A stretch of DNA of 64,000 bases from Gammaproteobacteria bacterium. Its GTDB lineage: Bacteria; Pseudomonadota; Gammaproteobacteria; Steroidobacterales; GCA-2729495. Under the pieces are notes generated by a model. It had not been told where the DNA came from. It made no database searches and saw only the letters and a list, made by a program, of their open reading frames with translations. Below are positions 22,910 to 30,558 of the stretch, piece after piece (the stretch's first letter is position 1; each line of letters starts with the position of its first letter). The stretch is from contig RFHQ01000054.1 of assembly GCA_003695765.1 (NCBI GenBank), forward strand, positions 1-64,000, given 5' to 3'. Position numbers and translations under genes: made by a program.

Positions 22910-25688
22910 GGTTCTCGCTCCTCTCCTGGCGCGCGTAACGCGCGGGCATCAGTTCCGCGAGCCGCGCGAAACTGCGTCGCACCCAGTCGTCGTAGACACC
23001 GTCGGCCGCGCGCGCGGCATTGGCGGCGAACAGTTCGATCGCCTGCTCCTCCAGCGGGAAGGCCTGCTCCTCGAGCAGAATGTCGTACTGTTCCAGTTCC
23101 TCCGGCGACAGTTCGGGTGGCCGTTCGGAATCCATCAGGTCCTGCGCAAGGCGGTAGTACAGCTCGGCGATCTCGAAGTTCGCCGCGGTCGTGACTTCGG
23201 CGACGCCGTAATCGGCAGCCTTGGCATAGGCGGCCAGCGCCAGTTCCATGCGGCTCTTCTTGCGCTTCAGGCTCGCCTTCAGCGGGATCACCAGCGGCGC
23301 CGCGACGAACGCGTCCCGCAGCGCCGCTGCCAGTTCCAGGCTGGCGCGGGCCGCGAGGGTCCGGCTGCGCGGGCTGCGGGCCTCCCCGGCCGCCGCGTCG
23401 GCAGCGACGATCTCCTCCAGCCAATGCCGGCGCCCGGTCGGGTCGCCCAGCGTCAGCGCCAGATCGGCGAGTTTCTGGCGCGCCTCCAGCGCCTCGCCAA
23501 AGGGCTCGGGGAAGCGCTGCAGCAGCGTCTCGTAGACCCGTTGCTCGTCCCGCGGGCGGCCGCTGGCCGCGTACAGCCGTGCCGCTTCCCACAAGGCCTC
23601 GCGCCGGAGTCCCGGCTCCGCGCCGGCCAGCTCGGCGACGCGCTCGAACTCCGCCGCGGCGGCCTCGGACTGGCCGGCCGCGCGGCGCACGACGGCGAGC
23701 TTCTGCGTCACTTCGCCGGCCAACGCATGCGCCGGGAACTGCCGCCGGAATTTCTCGAGCACCGCGGCCGCGTCTTCCCAGCGCTCGGCATTGATCAGCA
23801 ATGCCGCGGCATCGTAAATCGCAAGCGGCACCACGTCCGTCCCCGGGGCCGCGTCCGCGACGCGCAGGAAGTGGCCGACGGCCGTGTCGACCTCGCCGGC
23901 CGCGCGTGCCGCTTCCGCCTGCTTGTAGACCGACGCGGCGATGCGCTCGGCCAGTTCGCCGGCTTCGTCCGGGTCGCCGCCCGGCATGGCCTGCAAGCGC
24001 CGGTAGGCCTGCTCGGCCTCGGCATAGCGCTGCAGATCGAAGCGGGCGTGGGCCAGGACGCGCAAGGCGACGCGTTCCAGTTCCGGCGCCGCCGGCGGCT
24101 GGGCGCTGACCACGAGCTCGGCGATCTTGGCGGCGCGCTCCAGTTCACCGGCCGCGAACAGTTCCTCGGCCACCTTGGTGCGCACCGCGGCCGCCTGCGG
24201 ATGGGCCGGAAAGCTGTCGGCGAAGCGCAGGGCCTCGGCCACGCTGCGCTCGCGCCAGGCGGCCAGGGACTCGCCGTCCAGCGAGGCGGCGTGAGCGCGC
24301 GCGGCCAGTACCGCGGCATAGGCGGCCTCGGCGGCACGCTCATGCGGCCCGTAGGCGTAGGCGGCGTCGAGGAACTGCGCGGTCGCCTCGGCATACTGGC
24401 CCAGCTCGTTCAGGATCTCGGCCAGCAGAAAACTGCGTTGCGCGGAGTCCGGATCCTGCGGGAAATAGGCCAGGTAGCGTCGATACCAGCCGGCGGCGCG
24501 CGCGTAGGCCTCGCGATCTCCGGAAGACTGCGCCAGCGCGTGATCGTAGGCGGCCAGATCGCTGAGGCTCTGTTTCAGTTCCGCGACCACGGCCGGGTAG
24601 TCGGCCGTTTCGCGATCCTGCCAGAAGGGCGAGTCGAAGCCGAACAGCCGGACGTAGTCGCGGCGGGCCTCGAGCACCAGGCTCGGGAAACGGCCGAGCG
24701 TATAGGCCTCGATGACCCGCAACTGCAGACGCGGGGCCGCCGGGTGGGTCGGCGCGGTACGCACGAAGGCGGCATAGGTCTCGGCCGCATCTTGATAGCG
24801 CTCCTTGTCCAGATACAGATCGCCCAGCCCGGCGTACAACAGATCCGCATAGGCCAGATCCGGGCGCCGCTGCCACAACGCATTCAGGCTGGCCGGGCCG
24901 TCCATGTAGGAAAAGCTGATCGCCAGCACGCGGAAGCTGTCGTCGACCAGTTCGCGGTCGGGGCGGCTCATCGCGGCCAGCGCCGCAGCCGGGCCCTCCG
25001 CCGTCGCCAGCCGGCCGTCCAATACGGCCAGGAAGGAATCGAGGCTCTCCTCGTGCAGGCCCTGCTTGAACAGCGACCAGCCATGCTTGTAGAGCGCCTG
25101 TTCGCGAAAGGCCGAGCGCTCGCCGAGCGCGATCACGGCGGCATAGGCCGCCTGCGCTTCGCGGTAGCGCCGCGCCATGAACAACATCTCGCCCCGCCGG
25201 AACTGCGCCTCGTCATAGTAGCGGCTGTCCGGATAACGGCTGACGAGTTCGGTCAGCCGCGCCAGCGCGGCATCGCTGTCGCCGGTCAGTTCGCGCGCCC
25301 GCGCCAGCTGATACAGCACGACATCGCGGTCGGCGAACTCGCCCCTGGTGGCCAGCAGCTGCTGGTACAACTCGATCGCATCGGCATAGAAACGGGCATC
25401 CGCGAGCCCTTCCATGTCGGCGGCCTCGCCGGCCGACAGGCTGAGGTCGGCCAGCCGGCGCATGGCCTCGGCGCGAAGCGCCGGGTGCTCCGCAGCCAGA
25501 TTCAGGAAGGCCCGGTACTGCTCCCGCGCCAGGCGTTCTCCGTCGGCCAGCGACAGTTCCCGCCGCAGCTCGACCGGGCGCGGCTGCAGGTCGCCGATCG
25601 TCGCCTCGGCATCGTCGGCGCCACGCTGGCCGAAGGGCCAGAGCCCGCCGGCCAGCGTCAGCGACAGGCAGCCCAGCAGGATCTTCAC
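22890..25688 (-). CDS. Large periplasmic TPR protein (GltD/AgnA-like)
   Basis: The product is 932 residues with an N-terminal Sec signal peptide (ILLGCLSLTLAGGLWPFG). The rest is almost wholly TPR or related helical repeats, including pairs like YYDEAQFRRGEMLFMARRY and LLYAGLGDLYLDKERYQDAA. A basic KASLKRKKSRMELALAAYAK stretch lies near the end, and the C-terminus is acidic. It is probably a periplasmic scaffold in the same complex as ExbB/ExbD and the TonB-like protein. It starts with GTG (25688) in the second copy of a 20-bp tandem duplication. The Myxococcus GltD comparison rests on size, domain type and position, not alignment. Confidence 0.85.
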   Translation of the reverse strand: MKILLGCLSLTLAGGLWPFGQRGADDAEATIGDLQPRPVELRRELSLADGERLAREQYRAFLNLAAEHPALRAEAMRRLADLSLSAGEAADMEGLADARFYADAIELYQQLLATRGEFADRDVVLYQLARARELTGDSDAALARLTELVSRYPDSRYYDEAQFRRGEMLFMARRYREAQAAYAAVIALGERSAFREQALYKHGWSLFKQGLHEESLDSFLAVLDGRLATAEGPAAALAAMSRPDRELVDDSFRVLAISFSYMDGPASLNALWQRRPDLAYADLLYAGLGDLYLDKERYQDAAETYAAFVRTAPTHPAAPRLQLRVIEAYTLGRFPSLVLEARRDYVRLFGFDSPFWQDRETADYPAVVAELKQSLSDLAAYDHALAQSSGDREAYARAAGWYRRYLAYFPQDPDSAQRSFLLAEILNELGQYAEATAQFLDAAYAYGPHERAAEAAYAAVLAARAHAASLDGESLAAWRERSVAEALRFADSFPAHPQAAAVRTKVAEELFAAGELERAAKIAELVVSAQPPAAPELERVALRVLAHARFDLQRYAEAEQAYRRLQAMPGGDPDEAGELAERIAASVYKQAEAARAAGEVDTAVGHFLRVADAAPGTDVVPLAIYDAAALLINAERWEDAAAVLEKFRRQFPAHALAGEVTQKLAVVRRAAGQSEAAAAEFERVAELAGAEPGLRREALWEAARLYAASGRPRDEQRVYETLLQRFPEPFGEALEARQKLADLALTLGDPTGRRHWLEEIVAADAAAGEARSPRSRTLAARASLELAAALRDAFVAAPLVIPLKASLKRKKSRMELALAAYAKAADYGVAEVTTAANFEIAELYYRLAQDLMDSERPPELSPEELEQYDILLEEQAFPLEEQAIELFAANAARAADGVYDDWVRRSFARLAELMPARYARQERSENLVAIID

Positions 25689-25725
25689 GGCAGCGGCTCC
25701 CGGTTCACGGCAGCGGCTCCCGGTT
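25686..25725. repeat. 20-bp tandem duplication at a stop/start junction
   Basis: The 20-base unit CACGGCAGCGGCTCCCGGTT occurs twice in tandem (25686-25705, 25706-25725). Each copy contains the reverse complement of GTGA, a stop/start overlap. The upstream TPR gene now stops in one copy, and the large TPR gene starts in the other, leaving a 16-base gap. One unit would restore a GTGA overlap, so the duplication appears recent and tolerated. Confidence 0.85.
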
Positions 25726-27597
25726 CGCGGCCGCGGCGTTCGCCCGATCGTAGATCGTCGCCAGCGCGAAACGCGCCTGCACGCGGTAGGTGGCCAGCCG
25801 CGAGCGTTGCGCGTCGAGCTCGGCGATCGCGAGCCGCTGCAGCGACTGCTGTTCGCCGTCCAGCGCGGCCAGCACCCGCCCCTGCAGGCGCTCCAGGCGC
25901 GGTGCCAGGCGCAGCAGCCGCTCCCGGTAGGCCGCGATCTCCTGCGGCACCGACTGCCTGGCGCTGTTCAGAGCCGCCGCCGAGCGTTCGGCCGCGGCCA
26001 GCACCTCGTCCAGGCCGGCCAGCGCCCGGCGCTCGCGGTAGAGGCGGTAGCGAAACTCGCGTTCGAGGCGCCATTGCAGCAGGCCCTTCAGCAGGCGCTG
26101 GCGGTCGCGCGCCGCGGCGGCCGCCGGCGTCGACCAGGCCGGCGTTTGCGCCACTGCCTCGAGCCGCTGCCACTGATCGAGTTCCTCGGCAGTCGCCAGC
26201 GCGGCGGGGTCCTGCCCGGTCGCGATCTCGGCCAGCCGGGCGGCCAGCGCATTGCGGCGGGCGCGCAACGCCCCGAGATCCACGCTGCCCAGTTCGCCGG
26301 CGACACGCGGCAGGCGCTCGCGGTACGCCTGCTCGCGCGTGTCGAGGATGTCGGCGAAGGCATCCAGCCGCTGCGCCCAGTCGCGCAGGTAGCCGCCCAG
26401 CGCCAGCAGGTCGCGCACGTTCCGCAAACCGTCCTGGAACTCGTGGTTCGCGATCAGGTGGTACAGGTAACGTGAGTCCTCGCTGGACGGCAGCTCGGCC
26501 AACTGCCAATACCAGCGCCCGATCTCCGGGTCGTCCTGGCGCAACAGGGCCGGCACCAGCGCGCCCTGGCGGGCGCGCTCGACCGCCGCGTCCAGCCGGG
26601 CGATCTCGGCATCGAAGGCCGCGATCGCGCTCAGGTAGTGATCGGCCGCGGAGCCGTGGGCTTCGAGCCGGCCGAAGGCGTATGGAATCGCGAGCAGCGA
26701 TTCCTGCACGGCGCTGTCCAGCAGGTCGCGGTCACGCAATGCGAGCCACGGCACCAGCGCCTGCCGGTAATCGGCGTTCAAGGCGTCGGCCCAGCCCGCG
26801 CCGAGCAACGCCTTGTTGGAGAACGGGCCGTTCACCCGCACCCGCGACAGCGCCGCGCGCGCGGCCGCAGGCTGCTGCGCCTGCAGGTAGGCGTAGCCGA
26901 GCGCGAGATTGGCCTTGTCGCGCAGATCGCGCAGCTCCGCGTTGCGGCTCTGCAGTTGCCCGACGCGCTCGAGCTGCTCGGCGCCGGCGGCCAGGTCGCC
27001 GTCGCGCACGAAGGCCACGCCGAGGTTCAGCCGCGCATAGGCCGTCCAGTCGGCCGGGCCGTGCCAGTCGCCGAGCAGCGCTGCCGCCTCCGCGTAGCGC
27101 GCTTGCTGCATCAGGCATTGCGCGAGCAACAGGCGATGCTCGGCCGCGAGCCGCTCCGGCAAGGCGCCCCCGACGCGCCGCAGGGCCGCTTCCGCGCTGG
27201 CATAGCGGCCGCGCTGGTAACGCACTTTGCCGAGGTAGAACCAGGCGCGGTCGCGCACGGCCGGGTCGGCCGACTCGTCCAGCAAGCGGGAGAAGATCTC
27301 TCCGGCCTGCCGGTGCTGCCCATAGGCGAGGTAGAGGCCGCCCAGCAGCAGCTCCGACTCGTGGTCATGATGGCTCAGTCGCCCGGCATGGCGCGCGGCC
27401 AGCAGGTGCGTGAGCGCGGTGAAGTCGTCCTGTTGGTAGAAATGGAACAGGACTTCGCCGTAGTGCAGATCGCGGATCTCGGTGCCCGGGAGATCCCGCG
27501 CGGCCAGCGGCCGGGCGGCGAGCATCAGGGCTGCGGCCGCCGCGCCCAGCACGGCGGCCGCAGCCCGTCCGCAGCGGTCACCCGCGCCCGGCAGCAT
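25705..27597 (-). CDS. Periplasmic TPR/coiled-coil protein
   Basis: This 630-residue protein has an N-terminal signal peptide (hydrophobic run AAAAVLGAAAAALMLAA, Ala-x-Ala before RDLPG). TPR-like helical repeats run to about residue 330, followed by an Arg/Glu/Leu-rich helical, probably coiled-coil region to the end. It resembles the GltC/GltE class of Glt scaffold proteins in architecture. GGAG precedes its ATG; it follows the upstream small protein gene by three bases. Its C-terminal NREPLP is encoded by a duplicated 20-bp unit. Confidence 0.8.
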   Translation of the reverse strand: MLPGAGDRCGRAAAAVLGAAAAALMLAARPLAARDLPGTEIRDLHYGEVLFHFYQQDDFTALTHLLAARHAGRLSHHDHESELLLGGLYLAYGQHRQAGEIFSRLLDESADPAVRDRAWFYLGKVRYQRGRYASAEAALRRVGGALPERLAAEHRLLLAQCLMQQARYAEAAALLGDWHGPADWTAYARLNLGVAFVRDGDLAAGAEQLERVGQLQSRNAELRDLRDKANLALGYAYLQAQQPAAARAALSRVRVNGPFSNKALLGAGWADALNADYRQALVPWLALRDRDLLDSAVQESLLAIPYAFGRLEAHGSAADHYLSAIAAFDAEIARLDAAVERARQGALVPALLRQDDPEIGRWYWQLAELPSSEDSRYLYHLIANHEFQDGLRNVRDLLALGGYLRDWAQRLDAFADILDTREQAYRERLPRVAGELGSVDLGALRARRNALAARLAEIATGQDPAALATAEELDQWQRLEAVAQTPAWSTPAAAAARDRQRLLKGLLQWRLEREFRYRLYRERRALAGLDEVLAAAERSAAALNSARQSVPQEIAAYRERLLRLAPRLERLQGRVLAALDGEQQSLQRLAIAELDAQRSRLATYRVQARFALATIYDRANAAAANREPLP

Positions 27598-27600
27598 CCC

Positions 27601-28122
27601 TTACTCCCACTCCCGGACCACAAATTCGGGCTGTTGCTTGCTCTCTCGATCGCTGATCCGCAACTCGACGAACTTGGCCCCGATCCGCTTGTCGAATTCG
27701 AGGCTGGCACCGCGCCGGTATTCTCGACCGTGCGGGCCGACACCGGTGAAGATTGCGACCAGCTCGTGCTCTCCGGTCTTGATGTTGCCGAGGTATAGCT
27801 GGTGCACGCCGCCCCGGTGCAGCGCCTCGACTTCCCGTTTCGTGTACAGATAGTTGCTCACCGGCTTGCCGTCGAGCTTCAGCTGCACCGAGTCCAGTGC
27901 GAAGAATTCGCCGACGTCCAGGGACAGGAACACGGCGATCTGCGTGTTGGCCGGGAACAGCAGTTCCTCTTCGAGCAGGAACAGCTCCCGGTTCAGGTCG
28001 AGGATTTCGGCTTTCAGGTCCTGCAGCTGCTCGTCCATGACGGCATCGGCGCTCCAAGCCGGGGCCGCCAGCCATCCGGCCATGGCGATGCCGGCGAATG
28101 CCAGGCGGTAGTTCGCGTTCAT
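27601..28122 (-). CDS. Small exported beta-rich protein with N-terminal coiled coil
   Basis: This 173-residue protein has a signal peptide (LAFAGIAMAGWLAAPAWSAD), then a heptad-like helix (MDEQLQDLKAEILDLNRELFLLEEELLF), then a beta-sandwich-like domain (TQIAVFLSLDVG, FALDSVQLKLDGKPVSNYLY, GEHELVAIFTGVG). I recall relatives next to TPR/ExbD operons under the misleading label AraC-family regulator; there is no DNA-binding domain. It overlaps the TlpA gene (ATGA) and precedes the TPR gene by three bases. Probable role: periplasmic partner of the TPR scaffold. Confidence 0.72.
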   Translation of the reverse strand: MNANYRLAFAGIAMAGWLAAPAWSADAVMDEQLQDLKAEILDLNRELFLLEEELLFPANTQIAVFLSLDVGEFFALDSVQLKLDGKPVSNYLYTKREVEALHRGGVHQLYLGNIKTGEHELVAIFTGVGPHGREYRRGASLEFDKRIGAKFVELRISDRESKQQPEFVVREWE

Positions 28123-28652
28123 TGGTCTCCTGTCCCGGCCGTCAGCCAGGCCTCCTCGGCAAACAAGCCGTCGATCGCCGCCCTGTAGCGGGCGGCGTCC
28201 CCGTCGCGATAGCCCTCGAAAGCCGCGCGGCGCCGGCCGGAGGGATCGATCAACACCAGCAAGGGCAGCCTCTGCGGGTCGTAGCGCCGCACGACATCCT
28301 GCTGCGCGTCGAGCAGCACCGGCAGCGCCAGCCCGGCGGCTGCCGCCTGCGCCTTGTCCCGCCGACGATCCAGGCTCACGCTGAGCACCTGCAGCGGACG
28401 GGCCGCGTAGCGTTGCTGCAGCTGCGCGAGTGCGGCGAGCTGCTCGCGGCAAGCGCCGCACCAGCTCGCCCAGAAGCCGAGCAGCACGATCTGGCCGCGG
28501 AATTCGCTGAGGCGGAGGTTGTCTCCGGCCAGGGTTTTGAGCGCGAAGTCCGGCACGGCCTGCGGCGGCTGCAGATCGCCGGCCATCGCCGGAGGCAGCC
28601 CCAGCGCCAGGCCGGCGCAGGCCGCGATGAGTCGCTCTGTGATCCAGCGCAT
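28119..28652 (-). CDS. TlpA-type periplasmic thioredoxin, first gene of the Glt-like operon
   Basis: This 177-residue thiol-disulphide protein has a signal peptide (RLIAACAGLALGLPPAMAG) and the redox site WCGAC in FWASWCGACRE. The AhpC/TSA-like PDFALKTLAG start and LPLLVLIDPSGR segment fit the TlpA/ResA family. I place the start at 28652 (MRWITER) with GGGACGG upstream. The longer ATG at 28721 lies inside the c-di-GMP riboswitch and is rejected. It is the first gene after the riboswitch. It may keep cysteines of envelope partners reduced. Confidence 0.88.
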   Translation of the reverse strand: MRWITERLIAACAGLALGLPPAMAGDLQPPQAVPDFALKTLAGDNLRLSEFRGQIVLLGFWASWCGACREQLAALAQLQQRYAARPLQVLSVSLDRRRDKAQAAAAGLALPVLLDAQQDVVRRYDPQRLPLLVLIDPSGRRRAAFEGYRDGDAARYRAAIDGLFAEEAWLTAGTGDQ

Positions 28653-28688
28653 CTGCCGTCCCTGACTGCCGCGCGCAAGCGGGAGACG

Positions 28689-28705
28689 CAGCCCGCGCCG
28701 GGCTG
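28689..28705 (-). promoter_or_regulatory. Competing hairpin, probable riboswitch expression platform
   Basis: CAGCCCG and CGGGCTG pair perfectly around a GCG loop just after the riboswitch aptamer. Five bases of the first arm (28701-28705) are also the 3' strand of aptamer helix P1, so the two structures exclude each other. No T-run follows, so it may control translation or Rho access rather than act as an intrinsic terminator. Confidence 0.55.
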
Positions 28706-28792
28706 GCAGCGCCGCCGTCATGGCCGCCTCGCAGCAGCGGTAGACCGGTCGCTTTGCGTCCCCGACTTTCGGCGGGTTTGCCCATGCCGGCC
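28701..28792 (-). promoter_or_regulatory. c-di-GMP-I (GEMM-I) riboswitch
   Basis: On the minus strand the leader contains GGGCAAACC, a stem capped by the GAAA tetraloop (CCCGCC-GAAA-GTCGGG), then GGACGCAAAGC, then ACCGGTCTA, a second stem (CCGC..GCGG) and CCATGAC. These are the ordered conserved elements of the GEMM-I aptamer, including the tetraloop and its receptor. Helix P1 forms between GGCCGGCA and TGCCAGCC (7 of 8 pairs). The G before CAAAC that contacts c-di-GMP (G20 in Vc2) and the middle A of GCAAAGC (A47) are present, which favours c-di-GMP over cGAMP. It precedes the TlpA-TPR-ExbB/ExbD-TonB operon. Confidence 0.88.
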
Positions 28793-28841
28793 GCTTCCGG
28801 CGCCCGGCAGGGCTATGGTCTCAGGGGGCTCGGCCGATTCC

Positions 28842-28857
28842 TGTGATCGCGGTCACG
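28842..28857. promoter_or_regulatory. CRP/Clp-like site
   Basis: TGTGA-TCGCGG-TCACG matches the CRP/Vfr/Clp consensus TGTGA-N6-TCACA at nine of ten fixed positions. It lies 50 bases upstream of the riboswitch aptamer, in the likely promoter region of the Glt-like operon. Clp of xanthomonads responds to c-di-GMP and uses the same consensus, which would fit with the riboswitch; this link is inference. Confidence 0.4.
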
Positions 28858-28888
28858 GATCACCGGCGGCTTGACAGAACGCAGCGCG

Positions 28889-29851
28889 TCAGGATCCAGC
28901 CAGGCCGCGTGAAACGCGCACGCTGTGATCCGGCAGCACGAGCACGGCCTCGTAGTCCGGCAGCGAATCGATCAGGGCCAGCCCACGGTCCGGGCCGAGC
29001 ACGAAGACCGCCGTCGACAGGCCGTCGGTCATCGTCGCATCCGGGCCGATGACGCTGGCGCTGCGCAGACTGCGGGCCGAGTCGCCGCTGGCGGGATCGA
29101 GGATATGGTGATAGCGCAGGCCACCGTCGTCGAAGAAGCGTTCGTAGTCGCCCGAAGTCGAGATCGCCTCGTCGACCAGGGCGAGGCGCGTGACCAGGCC
29201 CTGCTCGTCGTCGGGATCACGGATGCCGACGATCCAGGGCTTGCCGCGTTTGTCCCCGAGCAGGCGCGTGTCGCCGCCCGCGGTCGCCAGCGCGTGGCGG
29301 ACGCCGGCCTCGCGCCAGCGCGCGACGATGGTCTCGACGGTGTAACCCTTGGCGATACCGCCGAGGTTGACGCGCAGGCCGGGCCGGGCAAAGGCCACTT
29401 GGTGGTCGGGCAGGAGTTCGATCGCCCGGTAGTCGATGGCCGGCAGGCGTGCCGCGATCTCGGCCGCGTCCGGGTGCCGCCGCTTGCGAAAATCGTAGAG
29501 CTGGCCGACGCTGTCGTAGCTGATATCGAAGGCGCCGCCGCTGAGCCGCGACAGTTCGAGCGAGCGCTGCAGCAGACCGTAGAGTTCCGCCGACACCTTG
29601 ACCGGCCCGCTGGCGGCCTCCCGGTTCACGCGCGACAGCGCCGAGCTGTCGCGATAGGTGCTCATCTCGGCCTCGATCCGGTCGACTTCGGCCAAGCCCG
29701 CCTCCAGCAGGCGCTCGGCCGTGGCGGGATCCTCGTGCCACAGGCGCAGCTCGATCCGGGTGCCCATCTTGCTGGCACTGCGCGTGTACCAGTCCGCATC
29801 GGCAACGGCCGCCGCGAACAGCAGGCAGGCGCAGAGCAGCAGTCGCCCCAC
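28889..29851 (-). CDS. apbE: ApbE, FAD:protein FMN transferase
   Basis: This 320-residue enzyme attaches FMN from FAD to Thr residues of secreted or membrane proteins. It has a signal peptide (LLLCACLLFAAAVADA). The family motifs include SKMGTRIELRLW near the N-terminus, the GGAFDISYDSVG segment, VNLGGIAKGYTVE, AGGDTRLLG and the C-terminal MTDGLSTAVFVLG with the metal-binding residues. The start is a GTG (29851) seven bases after the preceding stop. No RnfG/NqrC target is nearby, so its substrate may be one of the operon's exported proteins. Confidence 0.93.
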   Translation of the reverse strand: MGRLLLCACLLFAAAVADADWYTRSASKMGTRIELRLWHEDPATAERLLEAGLAEVDRIEAEMSTYRDSSALSRVNREAASGPVKVSAELYGLLQRSLELSRLSGGAFDISYDSVGQLYDFRKRRHPDAAEIAARLPAIDYRAIELLPDHQVAFARPGLRVNLGGIAKGYTVETIVARWREAGVRHALATAGGDTRLLGDKRGKPWIVGIRDPDDEQGLVTRLALVDEAISTSGDYERFFDDGGLRYHHILDPASGDSARSLRSASVIGPDATMTDGLSTAVFVLGPDRGLALIDSLPDYEAVLVLPDHSVRVSRGLAGS

Positions 29852-29858
29852 GCCCGCG

Positions 29859-30185
29859 CTACTGGCTGGCCGAACTGGGTTCCACGCGCACGCCCTGTCT
29901 GGCGAGCTCGTCGAGCAGCCGCTGCGCATTCGGGTTGCCGGCCTGCGCCAGATCCGCAGCGCCGACGGCCAGCGAGCGCAGTTGCGCGCGGATCTTTTTC
30001 GCCTCCTCGAGTGCGCTGGCCTGCTGGGCCTCCAGGCTCGCCAGATCGTCACGTTCCTGCAACAGGCTGTAGAGCTGCAGCCCCGCCAGCGTCACGATGC
30101 TCCAGCTCAGCAGCAGCAGCGGCAGGAAGACGGTGAAGCCAGTCCGCCCGGCGTCGCTGCCGGCCGCGGTTCGCGGCTCGTTCAT
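29859..30185 (-). CDS. Small single-pass membrane protein (A)
   Basis: This 108-residue protein has a 20-residue TM helix (FLPLLLLSWSIVTLAGLQLY, about residues 19-40) followed by a charged, probably coiled-coil periplasmic helix (QERDDLASLEAQQASALEEAKK). Its C-terminal LAQAGNPNAQRLLDELARQGVRVEP resembles a similar tail in the next-upstream gene. The two are likely ancient paralogues. It overlaps that gene by four bases (ATGA). Function unknown. Confidence 0.75.
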   Translation of the reverse strand: MNEPRTAAGSDAGRTGFTVFLPLLLLSWSIVTLAGLQLYSLLQERDDLASLEAQQASALEEAKKIRAQLRSLAVGAADLAQAGNPNAQRLLDELARQGVRVEPSSASQ

Positions 30186-30508
30186 TGCCCCTGCCCCCCG
30201 GCTTCGGCCGCGTTGTCGCCAGCCTTGCGCTCTTCGACGGTGATGCCGTTGGCGGCCAGCAGCTCGCGGATGCGCTGATCACCGGTCTGCACGGCCGCCT
30301 GGGCAAGAAACTGCGCGACCTGCGTATTCAGCCGGCCATACTGCACGGTCTCGTTGATGTACTGCTGGCGCGCATTGGCTTCCTGGCGCTCGGCGCGGTT
30401 GACGAAGAACAGCACCGTGGAGATCAGCACCAGGACCAGCGCCAGGCCGGCGAAGCCGTTCAATATCCAGAATTGTCCGGCCGAGAGGCCGGTTTGCGAA
30501 TCAGGCAT
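30182..30508 (-). CDS. Small single-pass membrane protein (B)
   Basis: This 108-residue protein has one TM helix (ILNGFAGLALVLVLISTVLFF, about residues 15-35), then a soluble helix (QEANARQQYINETVQYGRLN) and a tail DQRIRELLAANGITVEE. The tail has the same layout as LLDELARQGVRVE in the neighbouring small protein, which suggests a paralogous pair that may form a heteromeric membrane complex. It begins 50 bases after the DUF3570 gene, the largest gap in this operon. No family recognised. Confidence 0.75.
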   Translation of the reverse strand: MPDSQTGLSAGQFWILNGFAGLALVLVLISTVLFFVNRAERQEANARQQYINETVQYGRLNTQVAQFLAQAAVQTGDQRIRELLAANGITVEERKAGDNAAEAGGQGQ

Positions 30509-30558
30509 GGGCGGAGCTCCTGGCCGCGGGCGCCGGCAGTATAGCGCCGGCGCCGCCT

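Noticed and set aside
23424-27413. 1329-codon open frame on the plus strand opposite the TPR genes
   Set aside because: Composition is a typical GC-rich antisense shadow; the minus-strand TPR genes have signal peptides, repeats and coupled starts.
28701-28792. Possibility that the riboswitch is the 3',3'-cGAMP (GEMM-Ib) variant
   Set aside because: The base at the specificity position (before CAAAC) is G, as in c-di-GMP binders; binding tests would settle it.
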